Below, one piece after another: positions 45,768 to 53,849 of a stretch of DNA of 64,000 nucleotides (position 1 is its first letter; each line of letters opens with the position of its first letter). A model generated the notes under the pieces. It made no database searches, was not told where the DNA came from, and worked only from the letters and a program-made list of their open reading frames with translations. The DNA is from Mycolicibacterium mengxianglii (GTDB lineage Bacteria > Actinomycetota > Actinomycetes > Mycobacteriales > Mycobacteriaceae), in contig NZ_CP065373.1 of NCBI RefSeq assembly GCF_015710575.1, positions 4,278,001 through 4,342,000 on the forward strand, written 5' to 3'. The position numbers and the translations under genes were made by a program.

Positions 45768-46850
45768 TCAGGCTTCGCGTTGGGCGGGGATCGACGCGGT
45801 AGGTGCGTCGTCCTCCTCGGTGCGATGGCGCGAGGTGGTGTCATCGCTGGACCCATTGGTTTCGTACCGGTTGGTGCCGTCGAGGTCCTCGCGGATCGCT
45901 TCCTGGGCGGCCGGCGGCAACGAGTGCAGGATTTCCCGCACCCGGGCCTGGCGGCGGCCCACAGCCTGGCGTTCCGGCATGCCAGGGGTTGCCTGGACCT
46001 GCGGCGGCACACCGACGATTTCTTCGACACCGCCGTCGTGGTGACCGGCGTCGACCATGGCCTGCTCTTCGGCCATCTGCGCCTCGTCCTTTTCCTCGGA
46101 CATGCCGATGGGCCCGATACGGCGGCCGTTGAGGAACTGACGCACCACCGGCTCGTCACTGGTCAGCAGCACCTCGCGGGGGCCGAACATGACCAGGTGC
46201 TTGCGGAACAGCATGCCGATGTTGTCGGGCACGGTCCGGGCGATGTTGATGTTGTGCGTGACGATCAGGATGGTGGCGTCGATCTGGGCGTTGATGTCGA
46301 TCAGCAGCTGCGACAGGTACGCCGTACGGACGGGGTCCAGACCGGAGTCGGGCTCGTCGCAGAGGATGATCTGCGGGTCCAGTACCAGCGACCGGGCCAG
46401 CCCGGCGCGCTTGCGCATACCGCCGGAGATCTCGCCGGGGAACTTGGTCTCGTCGCCGCCGAGGCCGACGAGTTCCAGCTTGTCCATCACGACCTGACGG
46501 ATTTCGCTTTCCTTCTTCTTGGTGTGCTCACGCAAGGGGAAGGCGGTGTTGTCGTAGATGTTCATCGAGCCGAACAGCGCGCCGTCCTGGAACATGACGC
46601 CGAACAGGGTCCGGATCTCGTAGAGCTCCTTGGCGGAGCATTCGAGGATGTTGGTGCCGTCGACGATGATCTTGCCGCGCTCCGGGCGCAGCAGACCGAT
46701 CAGGGACTTCAGGAACACCGACTTACCGGTACCGGAGGGGCCCAGGAGGACGCTGACTTCACCCGGCGGGAGATCGAAGGTGACGTCCTCCCAAATTCGC
46801 TGGGATCCGAAGGACTTAGTCAGTCCCTCGACCTGGATACCAATGCCCAC
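45768..46850 (-). CDS. mceG: Mce-transporter ATPase MceG (Mkl)
   Basis: 360 residues from GTG 46850, with GGAAGG seven bases upstream; a GTG at 46892 lacks this. ABC ATPase: Walker A GPSGTGKS near residue 45, Q-loop VMFQDGALFG, signature ISGGMRKRAGLARSLV, Walker B IILCDEPDSGLDP and H-loop IVTHNINIA. Beyond about 250 a C-terminal extension (VRQFLNGRRIGPIGMSEEKD, then an acidic, variable tail) marks MceG, the shared ATPase energising Mce lipid/sterol importers in the cell envelope. Monocistronic here. Confidence 0.95.
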   Translation of the reverse strand: MGIGIQVEGLTKSFGSQRIWEDVTFDLPPGEVSVLLGPSGTGKSVFLKSLIGLLRPERGKIIVDGTNILECSAKELYEIRTLFGVMFQDGALFGSMNIYDNTAFPLREHTKKKESEIRQVVMDKLELVGLGGDETKFPGEISGGMRKRAGLARSLVLDPQIILCDEPDSGLDPVRTAYLSQLLIDINAQIDATILIVTHNINIARTVPDNIGMLFRKHLVMFGPREVLLTSDEPVVRQFLNGRRIGPIGMSEEKDEAQMAEEQAMVDAGHHDGGVEEIVGVPPQVQATPGMPERQAVGRRQARVREILHSLPPAAQEAIREDLDGTNRYETNGSSDDTTSRHRTEEDDAPTASIPAQREA

Positions 46851-47008
46851 ACGAAATCCTTCCGATTCGAAATCACCAAGCCTCCAGCCCACCCGCCTGT
46901 GGCTTGAGTCACTGTAGCGTATGGCGTTACGTCAGTTCGCCGTTGTGTCATTACCTTTATCGACACCGGCGTCCAGCGATGCCGTTACGGTACCCCCCGA
47001 ACAAAACA

Positions 47009-47041
47009 AACCGCCCGGGGTCCGTGGACCCCGGGCGGTTT
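47009..47041 (-). terminator. Intrinsic terminator of rplJL
   Basis: On the minus strand, AACCGCCCGGGGTCC, a short AC loop, then GGACCCCGGGCGGTTT followed by GTTTTGTTC. A 15-bp perfect stem with a U-rich tail, 15 bases after the rplL stop. The strongest terminator in the window. Confidence 0.93.
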
Positions 47042-47055
47042 GCGAAAACTGCGAA

Positions 47056-47442
47056 CTACTTGACGGTGACCGATGCGCCGGCGGCCTCGAGCTTGGCCTT
47101 GGCGTCCTCGGCGGCATCCTTGCCGACCTTCTCGAGCAGCGCCTTGGGGGCGCTGTCGACCAGATCCTTGGCCTCTTTGAGGCCCAGGCCGGAAACGATT
47201 TCGCGGACGACCTTGATGACGCCGATCTTCTTCTCGCCGGCACCCTCGAGGATGACGTCGAATTCGGACTGCTCTTCAGCAGCCTCGGCGGGGGCGCCGG
47301 CGGGGCCGGCAGCGGCGACGGCCACGGGGGCAGCCGCGGTCACGTCGAAGGTCTCCTCAAACGCCTTCACGAACTCCGAGAGTTCGAGCAGAGTCAGTTC
47401 CTTGAAAGCATCGAGCAGTTCTTCGGTGCTGAGCTTGGCCAT
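47056..47442 (-). CDS. rplL: 50S ribosomal protein L7/L12
   Basis: 128 residues. The N-terminal dimerisation helices ([20 protein letters not shown]), an Ala/Pro/Gly-rich hinge (about 35-55) and the compact C-terminal factor-binding domain ([20 protein letters not shown], then [20 protein letters not shown]) are complete. It forms the stalk that recruits EF-Tu and EF-G. It follows rplJ by 56 bp and ends at a strong terminator. Confidence 0.98.
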   Translation of the reverse strand: MAKLSTEELLDAFKELTLLELSEFVKAFEETFDVTAAAPVAVAAAGPAGAPAEAAEEQSEFDVILEGAGEKKIGVIKVVREIVSGLGLKEAKDLVDSAPKALLEKVGKDAAEDAKAKLEAAGASVTVK

Positions 47443-47498
47443 GTTGTGGTCCTTTCCTAATTCCTTGACCGGATTGTCGATCGAGATTGGTTCTGGGG

Positions 47499-48107
47499 TT
47501 ATTCGGTTGTCTCGGCAGGAGCGTCAGCCTCGGCCGCAGGTGCGGCATCCTCGGCCGTAGCCTCGGCTGCGGGCGCCGCGGGGGCGCCTTCGGCCTCGGT
47601 CCGCTTGTCCTGCAACGCTGCCGCGAGTCGGGCGACCTGCGACAACGGCGCCTGGAACAGCGCTGCGGCCTGGCTGGTCTTCGCCTTCATCGCGCCGGCC
47701 ATCTTGGCCAGCAGCACCTCACGCGACTCGAGGTCCGCGATGGCCTCGACCTGCGCGACGGACAGCGGCGCGCCGTCCATGTAGCCGCCCTTGATGACCA
47801 GCGCCTTGTGCTCCTTGGCGAAGGTCTTGATCGCCTTTGCGGCGTCGACCGGCTCACCCTGGATGAACGCGATGGCCGTGGGGCCGGCGAAGAGCTCGTC
47901 GAGACCTTCGACTCCTGCTTCGGACGCGGCACGCTTGACGAGCGTGTTCTTCGCGACCGAATAGGTGGCCCCGGCGCCCAGAGAGCGACGTAGTTGGGCC
48001 AGGTGGGCCACCGTCAGGCCGCGGTACTCGGTGACGACGGTGGCAGTCGAGGCTTTGAACTGCTCGGTGATCTCTGCAACGGCAGTGGCCTTGTCAGCCT
48101 TGGCCAT
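47499..48107 (-). CDS. rplJ: 50S ribosomal protein L10
   Basis: 202 residues. The conserved rRNA-binding half has [20 protein letters not shown] and [20 protein letters not shown], and the L12-binding helix is near [20 protein letters not shown]. About 35 residues of an Ala/Glu-rich tail ([20 protein letters not shown]) extend past the usual end, longer than I recall for M. tuberculosis. It anchors the L7/L12 stalk. It is preceded by a ~200-base leader with an attenuator-like hairpin. Confidence 0.97.
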   Translation of the reverse strand: MAKADKATAVAEITEQFKASTATVVTEYRGLTVAHLAQLRRSLGAGATYSVAKNTLVKRAASEAGVEGLDELFAGPTAIAFIQGEPVDAAKAIKTFAKEHKALVIKGGYMDGAPLSVAQVEAIADLESREVLLAKMAGAMKAKTSQAAALFQAPLSQVARLAAALQDKRTEAEGAPAAPAAEATAEDAAPAAEADAPAETTE

Positions 48108-48167
48108 GCATGCCTCCTCGGTGTGTCTAGCTACTTACCCTCTGCCACCGGAGCCGGAAACGACAAA

Positions 48168-48195
48168 CGCCCCGACGCAGGATGCGGTCGGGGCG
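48168..48195 (-). ncRNA. rplJ leader hairpin (L10 autoregulation/attenuator candidate)
   Basis: On the minus strand CGCCCCGAC (48187-48195), a 10-base loop, then GTCGGGGCG (48168-48176) followed by TTTGTCGTTT. A 9-bp GC stem with a U-rich tail, 61-88 bases before the rplJ ATG, looks like an intrinsic terminator inside a leader. L10-L12 complexes bind such rplJ leaders to limit expression in many bacteria; attenuation here is inference. Confidence 0.55.
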
Positions 48196-48318
48196 CGAAA
48201 TCACCAGGCGGTAAAGCCCGATAAGTTGATGCCTCGTCCTCCTGCGTGGGCCGCCCGGATGTTCCCGGACCTTCAACCGATTGCTCGGTGACCGACGGTC
48301 TTCGGTGGATCGTTGACC

Positions 48319-48348
48319 AGGATAGCCGCATCAGGGCCGATCGGCCAA
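48319..48348 (-). promoter_or_regulatory. Candidate sigma-A promoter of rplJL
   Basis: Minus-strand TTGGCC (48343-48348) and TATCCT (48319-48324), 18 bp apart, just below the end of the ROK gene. Transcription would begin near 48312, giving a ~205-base leader that includes the hairpin at 48168-48195. Confidence 0.5.
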
Positions 48349-48357
48349 AACGCGCCG

Positions 48358-49260
48358 TCAGTCCCGCAGCAGCGCGGCCGCACCCACCAGGCCGGCGTCG
48401 GCACCCAGTGCGGCGGGCACCACCTGCATACCGGTGAGGAAATCCAGTCGGGCATAACCGGCCAGCGACGCCCGCAGCGGCTCGAACAGCACTGCGCCCG
48501 CGTTGGCCACCCCTCCCCCGATCACCACCAGATCCAGGTCGCACACCGCACCGACAGAGGCGACCATGGCCGCCACCGCATCGGCGGAGCGTTCAAAAGC
48601 CCGCTGCGCCAACCGATCTCCCCCTCGGGCCGCCGCGGCCAGTTCCGGACCTCCGGCCTCGGCCGGGGCATCCCAGCCCAGCTCGCGCGCCCACTGCACC
48701 ATTCGCGGCCCGGCGGCGATCGCCTCGACGCACCCGCGGGCACCGCAGGAACACTGCGGCCCGCCGGGTTCGACCACCACATGGCCGACGTGTCCGGCGT
48801 TCCCGGTGCGTCCGACATACGGTTTCCCGTCGAGCACCAGCCCGCCGCCCACTCCGGTGGAGATCACCATCCCCATCATGGACGGCGCGCCCTGCCCGGC
48901 GCCGCGCCAATGCTCGCCGAGCGCCATGCACACGCCGTCGCCCCCGATCCGCACCGGCACGTCGGGTGCCACCGCCACCAGCCGGTCCCGCAGCGGGAAG
49001 TCCGACCAGCCGGCGATGTTGATGGGGCTGACCGTCCCGGCGTGGATGTCGATCGGCCCGGCCGCCGCGACGCCGATACCGCGCACGTCGGCTTCGGCGG
49101 CCGTCGCCTTGAGCATCCGTTCGACGGCCTGCCACACCGCCTCGGCGTCACCGCGGGGTGTCGGGGTGGTGCTGGTGGCGAACAGTCGGCCGTCGTCGTC
49201 GACCAGGCCGGCGGCGATCTTGGTCCCGCCGATGTCCAGTGCCAGGGTGAGGTCGGCCAT
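48358..49260 (-). CDS. ROK-family sugar kinase
   Basis: 300 residues from ATG 49260. Phosphate loop LALDIGGTKIAAGLVDD, the sugar-binding segment HVGHVVVEPGG with the ROK zinc motif CSCGARGCVE, and the second ATP loop LDLVVIGGGVANAG. ROK kinases phosphorylate glucose, N-acetylglucosamine or similar hexoses using ATP or polyphosphate. The start overlaps the preceding stop by one base (TGATG). By position it equals H37Rv Rv0650. The exact sugar is unknown. Confidence 0.9.
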   Translation of the reverse strand: MADLTLALDIGGTKIAAGLVDDDGRLFATSTTPTPRGDAEAVWQAVERMLKATAAEADVRGIGVAAAGPIDIHAGTVSPINIAGWSDFPLRDRLVAVAPDVPVRIGGDGVCMALGEHWRGAGQGAPSMMGMVISTGVGGGLVLDGKPYVGRTGNAGHVGHVVVEPGGPQCSCGARGCVEAIAAGPRMVQWARELGWDAPAEAGGPELAAAARGGDRLAQRAFERSADAVAAMVASVGAVCDLDLVVIGGGVANAGAVLFEPLRASLAGYARLDFLTGMQVVPAALGADAGLVGAAALLRD

Positions 49261-49838
49261 CAGCGCCGACGGACGTGAAAGCGGGGAGGCGCGACGAGGT
49301 CGGCGCTGCGGGTCTCGAGCCACTGCCGGAACGCCCGCCGACGGGCGGTGCCGCGCAGGTGTGCCGCGATTGCAGGCCGCACGGCATCCAGCGCAGGGCT
49401 CTGCCCGCCGCTGCGGCGCCGGTCGACGCAGGTCACCGCCGTGGCGAACCGCCGGGGGTTGCGTTCGTGATAGGCCTGGATCTCGGGTTCGGAGACGTCG
49501 ATGTCCTCGGTGACGTACCAGAACACCGCACGTGCCAGCGGGTCGGCCAGTGCGGCGGCGGCGAGGCTGCCGACCTCGAAGCGCGCGGTCCCGTCGGGCA
49601 GCACGTCCGCCAGGCTGGGAGCGTGATCGGCGGTGACCCCGAGACGGATGGCTTCGGCGCGCAGTACCCGTTCGATATGGATCAGCTGGGACAGCCAGCG
49701 TCGCAGCTGCCGCCATTGCGGGGTCCCGATCAGCGGTAATGCCGCCCCGGGGGTGGTGGCACGGAACTGCGCCTCGCGTGCGTCGATCTCTTCGACGGAC
49801 ACCGTCATGGTCGCGGGGTGATGCATCGGCCGGGCCAT
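49260..49838 (-). CDS. Uncharacterised helical protein with PpiC/SurA-like C-terminus
   Basis: 192 residues from ATG 49838. No strong family match. The N-terminal half has VSVEEIDAREAQFRATTPGA and RVLRAEAIRLGV. The centre has DIDVSEPEIQAYHERNPRRF, and the end has VRPAIAAHLRGTARRRAFRQ. This resembles the helical prolyl-isomerase-associated fold of PpiC/SurA proteins without an isomerase domain. By synteny it may correspond to H37Rv Rv0649 (annotated fabD2), but the sequence shows no acyltransferase GHSxG motif. Coupled to the ROK kinase by a one-base overlap. Confidence 0.6.
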   Translation of the reverse strand: MARPMHHPATMTVSVEEIDAREAQFRATTPGAALPLIGTPQWRQLRRWLSQLIHIERVLRAEAIRLGVTADHAPSLADVLPDGTARFEVGSLAAAALADPLARAVFWYVTEDIDVSEPEIQAYHERNPRRFATAVTCVDRRRSGGQSPALDAVRPAIAAHLRGTARRRAFRQWLETRSADLVAPPRFHVRRR

Positions 49839-50104
49839 GGCTCCTAGCTTGTGGTCCAGGCGGCGGTGTCGCCACCGGCCGTTCACCGATCGTGCCCAAG
49901 AGTTCATTGGCTTGTGACCAGGACCCCTCGCCTGCGTCGCGACGGGTCGGCCGGGCTGTGCCAAAGTGGAGCCATTGTGAGGAATCGAGTCATCCGCCCC
50001 AGTGAGCTGCGCGGCTCTCGCGATCTGCTGTCGCTGGGATTCGAAGCACACCGAAGCGCTCTGCTGCTGAAACTGCGGTGGCACAACTCCCGCGGCTCCG
50101 CAGG

Positions 50105-50881
50105 TCAGGGCGCGGTGTCGGACACCACGTCGACCATCAATGCCCGGTGGTCGGAGATGGACAGCAGCGGCGCCGAGGTCTGAGTCCCCCGCAACGACGG
50201 GTCGTCGGTCAGGATGTGGTCCAGCTGCCGGCTCGGCACGTCGGCCGGGAAGGTGTTGGCCGCCGCCAGCGCCCGGAACCTCGAGGTTCGTGCGACCGCG
50301 GGCGGGGTCATGTTCAGATCGCCCATCAGCACGTGCGGTCCGGGAAAGCCCCGCACGTCGCGGACCAGCCGGCGCAGCTGCACCCGATTCCAGGCCGGCA
50401 CGAAAGACAGGTGGGTGTTGGCCACGGTCAGCGGTCCGATCGGTGTCTCGAACCGGGCCACCATCGCGGCCCGCGGCTCTTCGTCGACCATCAGCACTTT
50501 GCCGGGTTCCTGCAGGTACATCGGGAACCGGAACGGGATCCGCGGCAGCCGCAGCACCTGCCAGTTCACCGCCGGGAAGCGGGACAGCAGCGCGATGCCG
50601 TAGCCGGCGGTGCCGGGTTGTTCGGTGCCGGTGGCCGCCATCCAGGTGGCTCCGGGGGTGCCGGCGATGGCTGCGACGAATCGGTGACTGACCGCGCCCA
50701 TGGCTTCGGCGGCCAGCGCGGTCAGGTCGGCCATCGATGAGCGCGGCTGGTCGAGGTCGACCTCCTGCAGTGCCAGTACGTCGGCATCGAGCTCTTTGAT
50801 GCTGGCCGCCAGCCGGTCCAGTCGTACCTCACCGTCATGCACGCTTCGTCCGTGCAGGATGTTGAAAGTCGCCATCCGCAT
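50105..50881 (-). CDS. Endonuclease/exonuclease/phosphatase-family protein
   Basis: 258 residues from ATG 50881. EEP fold with catalytic and metal residues in RMATFNILHGRSVHDGEV (Asn7), ALQEVDLDQPRSS (Glu), VANTHLSFVP (His), HVLMGDLNMTPP (Asp, Asn), QLDHILTDD and a final SDHRALMVDV. Substrates in this family range from DNA to inositol phosphates and sphingomyelin; none is implied here. No signal peptide, so probably cytosolic. Divergent from the nucleotidyltransferase. Confidence 0.87.
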   Translation of the reverse strand: MRMATFNILHGRSVHDGEVRLDRLAASIKELDADVLALQEVDLDQPRSSMADLTALAAEAMGAVSHRFVAAIAGTPGATWMAATGTEQPGTAGYGIALLSRFPAVNWQVLRLPRIPFRFPMYLQEPGKVLMVDEEPRAAMVARFETPIGPLTVANTHLSFVPAWNRVQLRRLVRDVRGFPGPHVLMGDLNMTPPAVARTSRFRALAAANTFPADVPSRQLDHILTDDPSLRGTQTSAPLLSISDHRALMVDVVSDTAP

Positions 50882-50928
50882 GGGTATGTACTACCCACCT
50901 CGCCCCGCCGACCCACAGGAGCCCACTC

Positions 50929-51480
50929 ATGCCCGTGCGCAATGACGAGTTACGCGATGCGCTCAGACGCGCCGCGTCGGCGTTCAAGGCGCACGGTCCG
51001 GACTTCGCGTTGGGCGGCAGTTACGCGTTGTGGGCGCACGGCGGTCCGGAGCCGGTGCACGATGTCGACTTCGTGGTTGCCGAGGACGATGTCGAGACGG
51101 CGGCGCTGACGTTGGAGAAGGTGGGCTTCGTTGTGGAGCGCACACCTGAGGACTGGTTGTTCAAGGCGTGTGTGGGCGACGAGTTCGTGATCGACGTGCT
51201 GCACCGCCTCAACGGGGTTCGGGTTGATGCGACGACGTTGGCGCCGGCCGAGGAGCTCGACGTCCTGGCCATCCGGATGCCGGTGATGCCACCCACCGAG
51301 GTGATCATCGCAAAGCTGTTGTCGCTCAACGAACATCACTGCGATTTCGCGGCGCTGCTGCCCGGGGTGCGGGCGGTGCGCGAGCGGGTGGATTGGCAGC
51401 AGGTCCGCACCGCCGTCGCGGACAACGATTTCGCGATGGCCTTCCTGGTGCTGTCGGACCGGCTCGGCATCACCGAGTAG
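50929..51480 (+). CDS. Nucleotidyltransferase-fold protein (AbiEii/MNT-like)
   Basis: 183 residues. The minimal nucleotidyltransferase core shows GSYALWAHGGPEPVHDVDF, the GS...DxD catalytic signature, then DEFVIDVLHRLNGVRVDATT with a third acidic residue. C-terminal helices include TEVIIAKLLSLNEHHCD. Such proteins include AbiEii/MenT-type toxins and antibiotic nucleotidyltransferases. No antitoxin partner is adjacent, so a toxin role is not supported. The gene overlaps the convergent WYL regulator by 11 bp at the 3' end. Confidence 0.8.
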   Translation: MPVRNDELRDALRRAASAFKAHGPDFALGGSYALWAHGGPEPVHDVDFVVAEDDVETAALTLEKVGFVVERTPEDWLFKACVGDEFVIDVLHRLNGVRVDATTLAPAEELDVLAIRMPVMPPTEVIIAKLLSLNEHHCDFAALLPGVRAVRERVDWQQVRTAVADNDFAMAFLVLSDRLGITE

Positions 51481-52420
51481 CCGCGGCGAGCCGCTCGGCC
51501 ACCGCCCGGGCACCTTCGATCACTTCGGGCGGCCCCAGGATCTGGAAGTCGCGGCCGACCATGGCGAAGTGCAGCGCGATCTTCTCGGGGTCGTCGGCAC
51601 CGGCGGTGACGATGCAGGCGTCCGGTCCGTCGGCTTCGATGGTGGCCGACGCCGGCGAGAAGTGTTGTTCCAGAAACTCTTTGGAGGCCTGGTAACGCAC
51701 CCTGGCGATGTGCGGGTAGGGCGAGCTGCTGATCGCTCGGCTGACGTAGGCCGCGGCGTCGGGTGCCTCGCGCGGGGTGAACGTGGTGCCGCCGGCGCGC
51801 ACGTCGCTCATCCGGTCCAGCCGTAGGGTGCGCCAGTCGGTGCGGTCGCGGTCCCAGGCCAGCAGGTACCAGCGTCGGCCGGTGGTCACCAGTTGGTAGG
51901 GCTCGAGACGACGCTGCGTTTCGGTGCCGCGGATGTCGGTGTAGGACGCGTCGACGTGTTCGTGGTCGCGGCAGGCGCGGGCCAGGGTCATCAGCGCTTC
52001 TGGTTCCACTGGTGCGTCGTTGCCCGACGTCAGCGTGACGGTCGTTTCGTGGACGGCCGAGACCTGGGAACGCAGCCGGGCGGGCATCACCTGATCCAGC
52101 TTGGACAGTGCGCGCAGCGCCGATTCGCCGATGCCGGCGACGCTGCCGCCGGCGGCCAGGCGCAGGCAGACGGCCATCGCGACGGCTTCCTCGGGGTCCA
52201 GCAGCAGCGGGGGTAGCGCGGCCCCGGCGCCCAGTTGGTAGCCGCCGCCGTGCCCGGTGCTGGCGTGGACGGGATAGCCCAGCTCACGCAGCCGGTCGAT
52301 ATCGCGGCGCACGCTGCGGCCGGTCACCCGCAGGCGCTGGGCCAGCTCGTCGCCGGTCCACACCCGCCGCGACTGCAGCAGTCCGAGCAGTTGCAGTACT
52401 CGGCCCGTCGTTTCGGACAT
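51470..52420 (-). CDS. YafY-type HTH/WYL-domain regulator
   Basis: 316 residues. N-terminal HTH_11 (about 5-60: RVLQLLGLLQSRRVWTGDEL, then RVTGRSVRRDIDRLRELGYP), a wing VHASTGHGGGYQLGAG, and a WYL domain (about 135-215) with LEPYQLVTTGRRWYLLAWDR. The C-terminal extension is WCX-like. WYL regulators sense nucleic acids or small ligands. It is divergent from two DinB-family genes (62-bp spacer), a recurrent actinobacterial pairing that suggests it controls them. Confidence 0.9.
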   Translation of the reverse strand: MSETTGRVLQLLGLLQSRRVWTGDELAQRLRVTGRSVRRDIDRLRELGYPVHASTGHGGGYQLGAGAALPPLLLDPEEAVAMAVCLRLAAGGSVAGIGESALRALSKLDQVMPARLRSQVSAVHETTVTLTSGNDAPVEPEALMTLARACRDHEHVDASYTDIRGTETQRRLEPYQLVTTGRRWYLLAWDRDRTDWRTLRLDRMSDVRAGGTTFTPREAPDAAAYVSRAISSSPYPHIARVRYQASKEFLEQHFSPASATIEADGPDACIVTAGADDPEKIALHFAMVGRDFQILGPPEVIEGARAVAERLAAATR

Positions 52421-52482
52421 GCCTCGAAGTATGTCGCACTTCTAGGACCGAATCTGTCCTGAATGCCTGAGAGGGTGTTCCC

Positions 52483-53016
52483 ATGACCCTCCGCCTGACT
52501 GATCAGCTGGCCGATCAATTGGACGTCCACTGGCAGCACGCATTGCGCCCGCGCCTCGATGGGCTCACCGATGACGAGTACTTCTATGAACCGGTGCCCG
52601 GCTGCTGGACCATTCGTCCGGCCGGCGCGCGAATGTTTCCCGATTTCGCCGACCCGCCGCCGCAACCGGAACCGTTCACCACCATCGCGTGGCGGCTGGC
52701 GCACGTCATCGTCGGCGTGCTGGCCATGCGGGTGCACCACCATTTCGGCGGCCCGCCCGCCGACTACCAGAGCTGGACCTACGCCACCGACGCCGATACC
52801 GCGCTGCGTCAGCTCGACGGTGCTTATCGCGCCTGGACGGCCGGGGTGCGCGGACTGGACGAGGCCGCCCTGAGCCGGCCCATCGGCCCGGCCGAAGGTC
52901 ACTGGGCACAGCACCCGATGTCCGAGCTGGTGCTGCACATCAATCGCGAAGTCATTCATCACGGAGCCGAAATCGCCTGCATCCGTGACCTGTACGCCCA
53001 CAACAAGGAGAACTGA
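52483..53016 (+). CDS. DinB-superfamily protein
   Basis: 177 residues. Four-helix DinB fold: LTDQLADQLDVHWQHALRPR, FYEPVPGCWTIRPAG, WRLAHVIVGVLAMRVHHHFG with metal-type histidines, and MSELVLHINREVIHHGAEIA at the end. DinB proteins often bind a divalent metal and act as thiol-dependent (mycothiol or bacillithiol) transferases. Mycobacteria use mycothiol, so a mycothiol S-transferase role is plausible but unproved. Three bases separate it from the next DinB gene. Confidence 0.83.
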   Translation: MTLRLTDQLADQLDVHWQHALRPRLDGLTDDEYFYEPVPGCWTIRPAGARMFPDFADPPPQPEPFTTIAWRLAHVIVGVLAMRVHHHFGGPPADYQSWTYATDADTALRQLDGAYRAWTAGVRGLDEAALSRPIGPAEGHWAQHPMSELVLHINREVIHHGAEIACIRDLYAHNKEN

Positions 53017-53018
53017 TC

Positions 53019-53621
53019 ATGCCCGCAATGCCGCCTCCCATCACCGACGAGCGCGCCGGACTGAAGGATTACCTGGCCGCCCAGCAGTACGCCTTCCACG
53101 CCATCGCGTTCGGCCTCACCGACGAGCAGGCCCGCCAGACGCCGACCGTCAGCGCACTGTCCATCGGGGGGGTCATCAAGCACGTCACGCAGTGCCAGCG
53201 CAGCTGGATGCGGCGGGTGAGCTCGGCCCCCGAACTCGCACCGACCGATCTGCGCTCGCAGGAGGAGCAGCAATCGGAGTATCAGAACGAGTTCGTCATG
53301 CGCGAGGACGAGACGCTGGCCGACCTGCTGGCCGCGTTCGATGCCGGCAACAAGGAAGCCCTCGCGCTGATCGATGCCGTGGACCTCGGCGCCGCGGTGC
53401 CCGTCCCCCCGGGTGTCCCGTGGTTCCCGCAGGACGTCCCGGCGTGGTCGATGCGGTGGGTGCTGTTCCATTTGATCGAGGAGTTGTCCCGGCATGCCGG
53501 GCAGGCCGACATCATCCGGGAAAGCATCGACGGCGCGACGCTCTATGAGCTGTTAGCCGGTGTGGAGGACTGGGAGCCCACGCCGTGGTTGACGCCGTGG
53601 GGCAAGACACCGGTGAGCTGA
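53019..53621 (+). CDS. DinB-superfamily protein (DUF664-like)
   Basis: 200 residues: LKDYLAAQQYAFHAIAFGLT, IGGVIKHVTQCQRSWMRRVS with a conserved histidine, then WVLFHLIEELSRHAGQADII with the second pair of metal-type histidines. The final segment LLAGVEDWEPTPWLTPWG is common in DUF664 members. It probably shares a mycothiol-dependent detoxification role with its operon partner at 52483-53016. Both lie opposite the WYL regulator. Confidence 0.83.
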   Translation: MPAMPPPITDERAGLKDYLAAQQYAFHAIAFGLTDEQARQTPTVSALSIGGVIKHVTQCQRSWMRRVSSAPELAPTDLRSQEEQQSEYQNEFVMREDETLADLLAAFDAGNKEALALIDAVDLGAAVPVPPGVPWFPQDVPAWSMRWVLFHLIEELSRHAGQADIIRESIDGATLYELLAGVEDWEPTPWLTPWGKTPVS

Positions 53622-53767
53622 TCGGTGGTGACCCACGTGGCTGCTGGGGCGAATCGCCCGTGACGTGAGCGCTCTCACGCACTTCATATCCGTCTCATTG
53701 GAGACCCGAAGTGTAACGCCAGATGTGGCCGCCTAGCAGCGGGTTCGACCCGACGCAGCGGCGGCGG

Positions 53768-53791
53768 CCGGGGCCGAAAACTCGGCCCCGG
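53768..53791. terminator. Hairpin in the DinB-aarF spacer
   Basis: A perfect 10-bp stem CCGGGGCCGA / TCGGCCCCGG with an AAAC loop, 146 bp after the DinB stop and 58 bp before aarF. It could end the DinB transcript or sit in the aarF leader. Confidence 0.5.
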
Positions 53792-53849
53792 CAAAGCCGC
53801 CGGCCCCGCTTGGGTGGGCTCAGACCTGCGAATTTGAGACACTGCAGAC

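Noticed and set aside
50929..51480. Toxin of a toxin-antitoxin pair
   Set aside because: The fold allows it, but no small antitoxin gene is adjacent. The neighbours are an EEP enzyme (divergent) and a WYL regulator (convergent).
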